Part shown: positions 6,472-14,133 of the stretch, in pieces
Layout of the letters: every line of letters begins with the position of its first letter
Position numbering within the stretch: the stretch's first letter is position 1
Assembly (NCBI GenBank): GCA_028866335.1
Contig: JAGWIL010000024.1
Span: forward strand, 1 to 14,133
DNA length: 14,133 nucleotides
From: Rhodospirillales bacterium
Lineage (GTDB): Bacteria; Pseudomonadota; Alphaproteobacteria; Acetobacterales; Acetobacteraceae
Direction: 5' to 3'
The notes under the pieces: model-generated
What the model was told of the DNA's origin: nothing
The model's input: only the letters and a program-made list of their open reading frames with translations
Database searches by the model: none
Translations under genes and position numbers: made by a program

Positions 6472-7686
6472 TTAGCCTGTAATATTTTGTTTGCGGCCGA
6501 TCGTGCTCAAAGCCCCCTTTAATCCCGCGAATGCCTGTTCCGTGTTGTAATGGCGTTGCACGTAGGCCAAGGCTATATGTGGCTGTCGAGGAGCTGCGGC
6601 ATGTTGCAATACGGATTCGGCAAACATGCCGGCGCTGCCGGCAACAATAAACGGAGATTCCGGCTCATCAACGAAACCTTGCAGGCTAGGTGCAGTTGCA
6701 ACCGTAAATAGTCCATGCCGGGCATAATCAAGAAGTTTGATTTTTAAGCCAGAGCCGGTTCGGAGTGGGGAAATTGCAAGTGCGGCCCGCTGAAGCACTG
6801 GTGCGAGATCTGGCACCCGCCCCAAGGCATTTACGCCGGGGGGTAACCGCCGCAATGCAGTGCCACAATCACCAATTAAATCGAGTGTCACACCATGGCC
6901 CCGCAACTCTGGCCAGATTTCAGCAAAAAACCATCGTAACCCATCGAGATTTGGCAGCGAATCACTGCCAACGAACACCAGGCGGCCAACAAGTCTCTTT
7001 ATGTCAACCGCAGGCGGGCAAGGCAGCGCGGGCATTGGAGCGGTAATTACATTGGCTTTCGGGCACATCTCGCGCAGCAACTCTGCTTCTTCTGGCTGAA
7101 TAGCTACGATATGCGCGGCGTGAGCCAGGAGTTGCATTTCCTTATGCCGCGTTAAGCCTTTCGGTAGAACGTGGTAGCCAACAGCTTCCATGGCGTCGGC
7201 TCTGCGGTGAAACACATCGTGAGTGATTAATATTCGTTTGGACCAGGCAAGCCCAGAATTGGCTAAAAGCGGAGCCCGGAAAATAGTGTCGATAAATACA
7301 GCTTCGGGCTCTAATTTCTCAAGAGCACGGTTAAACCAGCGAATTTCACCCAACGCCGGAAATTTTCCGAGCACAGCATCGGACCCATCCTTCGAGCGGC
7401 GCAATTTAACGGCTAACGCAGGGGGGAGGCAGCGAAACAGCCTGCGGAAAAACATTCTCCCAACGGCCAGAGGTCTTGCTATAATATATTTGTCGGCGCT
7501 GCACATATGTGGACCCATAACATGTGCCAGCTCATATCGCTCCACGGGAGCGGTTAACCGCATACCTGTGAGCATGACAGTTACATCATGCCCTTCGTTG
7601 TGAAGCCAGGAGATAATTGCGTGGTTCATAGCCAAGTGCCCAGCGGCACTTGGTTTAGGCAACTCGTCCGTGATGAAAACAATCAC
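6472..7686 (-). CDS. Glycosyltransferase, GT4-like (group 1)
   Basis: This is a predicted GT-B glycosyltransferase of 404 residues, moving a sugar from a nucleotide-sugar donor to an unknown acceptor. The N-terminal Rossmann half begins MIVFITDELPKPSAAGH, with the early Gly-containing loop typical of acceptor-side domains. The C-terminal half has LVFVGSDSLPNLDGL (236-250), a GALGRVPDL-like segment (NALGRVPDLAPVL, 286-298) and SPLRTGSGLKIKLLDYA (306-322), where the donor-binding loop lies. There is no membrane anchor. The start is GTG at 7686, 15 bases after the grxD stop, without a clear Shine-Dalgarno site. The gene is co-directional with the degenerate EAL gene downstream. Cyclic-di-GMP proteins often accompany exopolysaccharide enzymes, so an envelope or exopolysaccharide role is plausible, but no other polysaccharide genes are present. 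Confidence 0.88.
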   Translation of the reverse strand: MIVFITDELPKPSAAGHLAMNHAIISWLHNEGHDVTVMLTGMRLTAPVERYELAHVMGPHMCSADKYIIARPLAVGRMFFRRLFRCLPPALAVKLRRSKDGSDAVLGKFPALGEIRWFNRALEKLEPEAVFIDTIFRAPLLANSGLAWSKRILITHDVFHRRADAMEAVGYHVLPKGLTRHKEMQLLAHAAHIVAIQPEEAELLREMCPKANVITAPMPALPCPPAVDIKRLVGRLVFVGSDSLPNLDGLRWFFAEIWPELRGHGVTLDLIGDCGTALRRLPPGVNALGRVPDLAPVLQRAALAISPLRTGSGLKIKLLDYARHGLFTVATAPSLQGFVDEPESPFIVAGSAGMFAESVLQHAAAPRQPHIALAYVQRHYNTEQAFAGLKGALSTIGRKQNITG

Positions 7687-7701
7687 CCGGCAACGGGAAG
7701 A

Positions 7702-8037
7702 TCAAGCGGCAGTCTGAGCAATTCCTTTGTCACGCAGAAGGGATTGTAGCTCGCCAGCCTGGTACATCTCGGTCACGATATCGCAGCCGCCAACGAATTC
7801 ACCCTTGACGTAAAGTTGCGGGATGGTCGGCCAATTTGAAAAACTCTTGATACCATCACGAATTTCCGGGTTTTCCAGAACGTTCACGGAGGAGAAAGGA
7901 ACGCCAGCATGTTTAAGAATCTGTACCACCCGCGCGGAAAAACCGCATTGCGGGAACATCGGTGTGCCCTTCATGAACAGCATCACGGGCGCACTATCGA
8001 TATGCTTCTGAATTTCAGCGAAAACGGGATTTTCCAT
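7702..8037 (-). CDS. grxD: Monothiol glutaredoxin, Grx4/GrxD type
   Basis: A 111-residue cytosolic CGFS-type glutaredoxin that binds a glutathione-ligated [2Fe-2S] cluster and takes part in Fe-S trafficking and iron sensing rather than general disulfide reduction. The active-site motif CGFS starts at C31 (FPQCGFSARVV). Also present are the glutathione-binding K23 in FMKGTP, the WPTIPQLYVKGEFVGG cis-proline region and the GGCDIV motif. Length is standard. The ATG at 8037 has AAGGA 11 bases upstream, overlapping the bolA stop. The gene lies 14 bases after bolA; Grx4-type and BolA proteins form a [2Fe-2S]-bridged heterodimer, so the pairing is functionally meaningful and recurs in many Alphaproteobacteria. 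Confidence 0.96.
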   Translation of the reverse strand: MENPVFAEIQKHIDSAPVMLFMKGTPMFPQCGFSARVVQILKHAGVPFSSVNVLENPEIRDGIKSFSNWPTIPQLYVKGEFVGGCDIVTEMYQAGELQSLLRDKGIAQTAA

Positions 8038-8051
8038 AGAGTTAACAGTCC

Positions 8052-8285
8052 TTATTCCGGCGCGGAGGTTTGTAGCGCCAAAGCGTGAAGTTCGCCGCCC
8101 ATGCGGCCTTGAAGTGCGGCATATACCATCTGGTGCTGGCGCACCCGGGGTACGCCCCGGAATGCTTCAGAAACCACGGTCGCCGCGTAATGGTCATTAT
8201 CCCCGGCCAGATCCTCAAGGTGAATCTTGGCGTCAGGGAAGGCGGCCTTTATCAGAGCCTCGATCTCGCCTGCTGGCATGGCCAT
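8052..8285 (-). CDS. BolA-family protein
   Basis: A 77-residue BolA/IbaG-like protein with the class II KH-like fold. The core HYAATVVSEAFRG and the conserved His in RVRQHQMVYAAL match the family; this His usually contributes a cluster ligand in the Grx-BolA complex. The ATG at 8285 is chosen because AAGGA lies 9 bases before it; an upstream TTG at 8294 directly abuts that site and so cannot use it, and a further ATG at 8279 is possible. It sits between purL (15 bases upstream) and grxD (14 bases downstream). With Grx4 it probably helps transfer or sense [2Fe-2S] clusters. Whether it counts as BolA or IbaG cannot be settled here, so no symbol is given. Confidence 0.94.
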   Translation of the reverse strand: MAMPAGEIEALIKAAFPDAKIHLEDLAGDNDHYAATVVSEAFRGVPRVRQHQMVYAALQGRMGGELHALALQTSAPE

Positions 8286-8294
8286 GTTTTGCAA

Positions 8295-8299
8295 TCCTT
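8295..8299 (-). promoter_or_regulatory. Ribosome binding site deciding the bolA start
   Basis: AAGGA on the minus strand, 9 bases before the ATG at 8285 and within the short gap after purL. It directly abuts the in-frame TTG at 8294 and so argues against that start. Confidence 0.55.
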
Positions 8300-8300
8300 C

Positions 8301-10465
<2,165 letters not shown>

Positions 10466-10469
<4 letters not shown>

Positions 10470-11128
10470 GCTGCCGCCAGGGAATCAAAGAGGGGTTTGC
10501 CGTCAACGCCGCCCATCAGCGGGTCGACAAGATTTTCTGGGTGGGGCATCAGCCCCAACACACGCAAATTGGGTGAGAAGATGCCCGCTATGCTGCGTGC
10601 TGAACCATTGCGATTGATGTCGCTGTAGCGGAACGCCACCAGCCCTTCGCCTTCCAACCGGTCCAGCGTGGTGTCATCGGCGGTGTAATTCCCATCGCCA
10701 TGCGCCATGGGGGCGCGGAACTCAGCCCCCTTTTTCCATTTGGAGGTGAATACAGTATCGGCGCGCTCCACTTTCAGCATCGTATCCATGGAGAGAAAGC
10801 GAAGCCCCGCATTGCGCAGCAGTGCGCCCGGCAGCAACCCGGCCTCGGTAATAATCTGGAAGCCGTTGCACACCCCCAGCACATAGCCGCCGCGTTCGGC
10901 ATGGGCTTTCACCGCCCGCATGATGGGGCTTTGCGCGGCCATCGCGCCGCAGCGTAGATAATCGCCGAAGGAGAAGCCGCCGGGCAGGATAACGAGGTCT
11001 GTGCCTGCTGGCAGCTCGCTCTCCTTATGCCAGACGATCGCGGGCTCCTGCCCGAAGCTCTGGCGTACCGCCAAAACCATGTCGCGTTCCCGGTTGATGC
11101 CGGGGAAAAGAAGGATGGCGGCTTTCAT
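10466..11128 (-). CDS. purQ: FGAM synthase glutaminase subunit PurQ
   Basis: PurQ is the class I glutamine amidotransferase of FGAM synthase, releasing ammonia from glutamine for PurL. The protein has 220 residues. The catalytic triad is visible as C87 in LGVCNGFQ and H196 with E198 in LMPHPEN; the oxyanion region [12 protein letters not shown] and AHGDGNY also fit. The start is 2 bases after the purS stop, and its own stop overlaps the purL start by 4 bases. This order purS-purQ-purL with tight coupling is the usual arrangement of the three-subunit enzyme. Confidence 0.98.
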
Positions 11129-11130
11129 GC

Positions 11131-11373
11131 TCAGGCCGTGATCTCGACCTTGAAACTCTCGATCACCGTGTTGGCCAGCAGCTTGCGGGCCATGTCCTCG
11201 GCTTGCGTCTTAGCCTTGGCGGCATCGGTCTCGGTCAGTTCCAGTTCAACGATTTTGCCCATGCGGACCTCCCCAACTTGAGCAAAGCCCAGATTATTCA
11301 GGGCGTGGCCAATGGCCTTCCCCTGGGGGTCGAGCACGCCATTTTTCAACATAATGGTAACGATGGCCTTCAT
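11131..11373 (-). CDS. purS: FGAM synthase subunit PurS
   Basis: The small 80-residue PurS subunit bridges PurL and PurQ in the three-part FGAM synthase and is needed for ammonia transfer. The pattern [17 protein letters not shown] near the N-terminus, followed by the central [14 protein letters not shown] strand and the C-terminal [12 protein letters not shown] strand, is diagnostic. ATG at 11373, with AGAGG about 11 bases upstream. It lies 50 bases after purC in an AT-rich gap that might hold a secondary start of transcription, although I see no convincing promoter, and 2 bases before purQ. Confidence 0.97.
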   Translation of the reverse strand: MKAIVTIMLKNGVLDPQGKAIGHALNNLGFAQVGEVRMGKIVELELTETDAAKAKTQAEDMARKLLANTVIESFKVEITA

Positions 11374-11423
11374 GAATCACAAAACCTCTTTATTAATGCG
11401 CTTCAATTCACAAATAATGCTTG

Positions 11424-12188
11424 TTATTGCATCGTCTCCGGGCCTTTCATGTCCCGGGAACCGGCTTCAGGGAGGATACCAAGGCGGCGGGCGACTTCCT
11501 GATAGGCTTCCTCGATCTTGCCGAGGTCGCGGCGGAAGCGGTCCTTATCCATCTTTTCGTTGGTCTTGGAATCCCAGAGGCGGCAATTATCCGGGCTGAT
11601 TTCGTCAGCCAGGACCACGCGCATTTCCTCGTTCTCATAAAGGCGGCCGAATTCCAGTTTGAAATCCACCAGCGTGATGCCGACGCCAAGGAACAGGCCG
11701 GTCAGGAAATCATTAATGCGCAATGTGAGGTGAACGATATCGTCCATATCAGGCGGGGTGGCCCAGCCGAAGGCGGTGATGTGCTCCTCTGCCACCATCG
11801 GGTCGCCGAGGGAATCGTTCTTGTAATAGTATTCGACAATCGAACGCGGCAGGCGCGTGCCTTCCGGGATACCGAGGCGCTGGGCGATGCTACCCGCCGC
11901 GATGTTACGGACCACGACCTCGATGGGGATGATCTCAACTTCTTTAATGAGTTGCTCGCGCATATTAAGGCGGCGGATGAAGTGATTAGGGACGTTAATC
12001 TCAGCCAACTTCGTCATCAGAAATTCGCTGATTCGGTTGTTCAGCACGCCCTTGCCGGTGATCGTACCCTTTTTCTGGGCGTTGAACGCGGTGGCGTCGT
12101 CCTTGAAGTACTGCACAAGCGTGCCGGGCTCCGGCCCCTCGAACAGAATTTTTGCTTTGCCTTCATAGAGTTGCCGCCGGCGAGCCAT
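11424..12188 (-). CDS. purC: SAICAR synthetase PurC
   Basis: PurC joins aspartate to CAIR with ATP to form SAICAR in IMP synthesis. The protein has 254 residues, a standard length. The N-terminal ATP-binding motif [12 protein letters not shown], the following [19 protein letters not shown], the [15 protein letters not shown] segment and the later DFKLEFGR and [12 protein letters not shown] motifs are all present. ATG at 12188 has AAGG about 9 bases upstream (plus-strand 12199-12203). It is the first gene of the purine run on this strand; 134 bases separate it from the divergent MFS gene. Ends 50 bases before purS. Confidence 0.98.
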   Translation of the reverse strand: MARRRQLYEGKAKILFEGPEPGTLVQYFKDDATAFNAQKKGTITGKGVLNNRISEFLMTKLAEINVPNHFIRRLNMREQLIKEVEIIPIEVVVRNIAAGSIAQRLGIPEGTRLPRSIVEYYYKNDSLGDPMVAEEHITAFGWATPPDMDDIVHLTLRINDFLTGLFLGVGITLVDFKLEFGRLYENEEMRVVLADEISPDNCRLWDSKTNEKMDKDRFRRDLGKIEEAYQEVARRLGILPEAGSRDMKGPETMQ

Positions 12189-12322
12189 GGGTCACAAACC
12201 TTCGAAATGAACGGAGCCGGTCTATACCAACTGAGCCTCAGGAATACCATGGGGAAGGTCGCATGGGGGCCAAGCCCTAACAGGGCATAGCCAAAACAGT
12301 TTGCGAGGCTATCTGTCTGTCA
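12189..12322. promoter_or_regulatory. Divergent intergenic region between purC and the MFS gene
   Basis: This 134-base gap must hold the control signals for purC (minus) and the MFS transporter (plus). It contains two neighbouring small inverted repeats: GCCCT (12274-12278) with AGGGC (12282-12286), loop 3 bases, and ATAGCC (12287-12292) with GGCTAT (12307-12312), loop 14 bases. These could form operator half-sites or leader hairpins. I see no convincing -35/-10 pair on either strand and no match to a known purine-sensing riboswitch that I recognise. Confidence 0.35.
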
Positions 12323-13486
12323 ATGGAAAACGCCCGGACTTTCCCAATCTATCGCGCCGCTTTCAGCGGTCTTCTGGCGATGTTTGTCAGCATCGGGGTG
12401 GCACGGTTTGGTTTCGCGCCGCTGGTGCCCGCTTTGGCCAAGGCGGGGTGGTACAGTGCTGCAGGTGCCTTTTGGCTGGGGACGGTAAATTTAGCGGGCT
12501 ACTTCATCGGTGCGGCAGCGATGCGCATGTGGCGGCACGCATTTGCGGTAAAGCCGGCGGTACTGTTGTTCATGGGCTTAACGGCGGCGGCCACACTGGG
12601 CTCGGGATTAAACTGGGGGTGGGCCTGGTTCGGTGCCTGGCGGCTGATTTCCGGCATTACCGGCGGAATTTTGATGGTATTGATGGCCGCCGCCGTGGTG
12701 GGGCGGGCACCTTCTGCCGCACGAGGGCGGGTTTCCGGCATTACTTTCGCGGGCATGGGGGCAGGCACGGCGTTTAGTGCCCTGCTGTTGCCGTTGTTGC
12801 TGCCGAAAGGGCTGGTATTCACCTGGGTGGCGTTGGGAATAGTGTGTGTGTTGGCAACCCTGGCGGTGGCGGTGATGATGCCGCCATCCCGGATTGAGCC
12901 GCCGCCACGCCACGCCGCAAAAGGGCTTCCGCCGGGTCCCGTGTTGTTGATGATTATTGCCTATGCGCTCTCCGCACTTGGGTTTGTGCCGCATATGCTG
13001 TTCCTCTCCAGCTTCGCGGCGCTGGGGCTGCACCGCGGTGTGGCGGCGGGCGCAGAAATTGCCGCCTGGCTGGGTGTTTCGGCCATGCTGGGGCCGCCGC
13101 TATTGGGGAGGGTGGCGGATAGGTTCGGGTTTCTGCCGACCTTGGGGAGCGGTTACGTGGTGATGGGCTGCGGCGTGGCGCTGCCATTGCTGGTACATGC
13201 ACAAATTGCACTGATTATTTCAGCCATGGCGGTAGGCGCAATTGCGCTTGGCTCAGTCATGCTGGTGGCGGGTGCCATTGCGGGAATGGTGCCAGTGACG
13301 CGGCTTTCAGGCGATTGGGGGCTGGCGACCATGGTGTACGCGGTTGTGCAGGCCGCCGTCGCGGCGTTTTTTTCGCATCTGTTCCACGCAACAGGAAGCT
13401 ACGAGCTGCTGTTCGGGGTCGGCACGGTTGCGATGGCGGTTTCCGCCCTGCTCATCCTGCTGACGGCACGGATGGCAAGGCGGTAG
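12323..13486 (+). CDS. YbfB/YjiJ-family MFS transporter
   Basis: An integral inner-membrane protein of 387 residues with about 12 hydrophobic segments. The start MENARTFPIYRAAFSGLLAM leads into VSIGVARFGFAPLVPAL and NLAGYFIGAAAM, the pattern of the YbfB/YjiJ group (MFS_4). This group is thought to move small organic molecules, but substrates are mostly unknown, and none can be read here. The ATG at 12323 has only a weak, distant GAGG upstream. It is divergent from purC; sharing the intergenic region raises the possibility of common control, but nothing else ties it to purines. Its 3' end is 7 bases from the end of the convergent reductase gene, leaving no room for a terminator. Confidence 0.9.
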   Translation: MENARTFPIYRAAFSGLLAMFVSIGVARFGFAPLVPALAKAGWYSAAGAFWLGTVNLAGYFIGAAAMRMWRHAFAVKPAVLLFMGLTAAATLGSGLNWGWAWFGAWRLISGITGGILMVLMAAAVVGRAPSAARGRVSGITFAGMGAGTAFSALLLPLLLPKGLVFTWVALGIVCVLATLAVAVMMPPSRIEPPPRHAAKGLPPGPVLLMIIAYALSALGFVPHMLFLSSFAALGLHRGVAAGAEIAAWLGVSAMLGPPLLGRVADRFGFLPTLGSGYVVMGCGVALPLLVHAQIALIISAMAVGAIALGSVMLVAGAIAGMVPVTRLSGDWGLATMVYAVVQAAVAAFFSHLFHATGSYELLFGVGTVAMAVSALLILLTARMARR

Positions 13487-13493
13487 AGCCGGG

Positions 13494-14133
13494 CTACGCG
13501 TTCTCGGTTTCCAGGGATGAATAGTCGGTGTAGCCCGTGCTGCCTTCAGCATAGAAGGTTTCGGGCACGGGCTTGTTGAGTTCGGCGTTGTTGGCAAAGC
13601 GTGTCACGAGGTCCGGGTTGGCTATGAATGTCTTACCCCAGGCCACTGCATCTGCCGTGCCAGCCGCGAGGGCGGCCTCGGCGCTCTCCTTGGTGAAGCC
13701 CTCATTGGCGATATAGACCCCGCCGAAAGCTTTCTTGATCTGTGGGCCAATGGAATCATCCGCCTGGTGTTCGCGTGCGCAGATAAAGGCTATGCCTTTT
13801 TCACGCAGTTCGTGGGCCACATAGGTAAATGTAGCCAGAGGGTTCGAATCGCCCATGCTGTGCGAATCGCAGCGCGGGGCAAGGTGCACACCCACCAGCT
13901 CCGCCCCGAAAACGGAGGCAGCGGCATCTGTTACCTCCAGTAGCAAGCGAGCGCGGTTGGCGATGGAACCGCCATATTCATCTATCCGCTTATTGGTGGA
14001 GTCTTGCAGAAACTGGTCCAGCAGATAGCCATTGGCACCGTGGATCTCCACGCCGTCAAACCCCGCCATTTGCGCGTTCATGGCCGCTTTGCGGTAACAT
14101 TCGATAATACCGGGGATCTCGCTGAGTTCCAGC
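13494..14133 (-). CDS. Old Yellow Enzyme family FMN reductase (NemA-like), 5' end outside window
   Basis: The C-terminal part of an NAD(P)H-dependent flavin oxidoreductase that reduces activated C=C bonds or nitro and N-ethylmaleimide-type compounds. The frame is open to the window edge; the first visible residues are LELSEIPGIIECYRKAAM, which match the family before the AGFDGVEIHGANGYL motif. The next block QFLQDSTNKRIDEYGGS with NRARLLLEV is characteristic, as is the C-terminal AWGKTFIANPDLV that contacts FMN phosphate. About 213 codons are visible of an expected roughly 360. The end faces the MFS gene. NemA-type enzymes often act in electrophile detoxification; the exact substrate is unknown. 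Confidence 0.93.
   Translation of the reverse strand, partial: LELSEIPGIIECYRKAAMNAQMAGFDGVEIHGANGYLLDQFLQDSTNKRIDEYGGSIANRARLLLEVTDAAASVFGAELVGVHLAPRCDSHSMGDSNPLATFTYVAHELREKGIAFICAREHQADDSIGPQIKKAFGGVYIANEGFTKESAEAALAAGTADAVAWGKTFIANPDLVTRFANNAELNKPVPETFYAEGSTGYTDYSSLETENA

Noticed and set aside
11421..12290. Long open frame on the plus strand (289 codons) opposite purC
   Set aside because: It mirrors purC, whose full set of motifs is clear on the minus strand. The plus-strand product has no recognisable domain.
12189..12322. Purine or PRPP riboswitch upstream of purC
   Set aside because: No recognisable conserved core or suitable multi-helix layout; the hairpins are short.

Overview
The window reads as alphaproteobacterial chromosome, most likely Rhodospirillales/Acetobacteraceae. 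The signs are a purC-purS-purQ-purL-bolA-grxD run with the small, three-subunit FGAM synthase, a Hint_2-type Hedgehog/intein-fold protein of the kind common in acetic acid bacteria and their relatives, and an alphaproteobacterial-style MnmA. This assignment comes from gene content and protein style, not from a marker gene. The sequence is densely coding. No stretch over about 150 bases lacks a gene, and I see no rRNA, tRNA, IS element or CRISPR array.

Layout. (1) 1-2099, plus strand: the end of a cysteine desulfurase, an adrenodoxin-type [2Fe-2S] ferredoxin and mnmA, tightly packed as a sulfur-handling operon. (2) 2238-3416, plus strand: a stand-alone Hint-domain protein behind its own likely promoter. 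(3) 3423-7686, minus strand: an SbmA/BacA/YddA-like ABC permease-ATPase translationally coupled to a DUF3253 protein, then (moving upstream) an EAL-domain protein lacking most catalytic residues and a family-4-type glycosyltransferase. (4) 7702-12188, minus strand: monothiol glutaredoxin grxD, bolA, purL, purQ, purS and purC, in transcriptional order purC to grxD. (5) 12323-13486, plus strand: a YbfB/YjiJ-family MFS transporter, divergent from purC. (6) 13494 to the window end, minus strand: the C-terminal part of an Old Yellow Enzyme (NemA-like) reductase.

How the genes work together. The desulfurase mobilises sulfur from cysteine, and MnmA uses such sulfur to thiolate U34 of tRNAs for Lys, Glu and Gln. 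The ferredoxin may supply electrons for Fe-S assembly. PurS/Q/L form FGAM synthase, and PurC acts later in the same IMP pathway. Grx4-type glutaredoxin and BolA form a [2Fe-2S]-bridged pair. The minus-strand genes from purC to the ABC transporter all point the same way with short gaps, so read-through from purine genes into the accessory genes is possible but unproven.

I found no clearly new defence or mobile system. The least ordinary items are the Hint protein with its uncharacterised N-terminal half, the degenerate EAL protein beside a glycosyltransferase, and the DUF3253-ABC pair. These lie in a stretch (about 2100-7690) that is locally more AT-rich than the flanking housekeeping genes.
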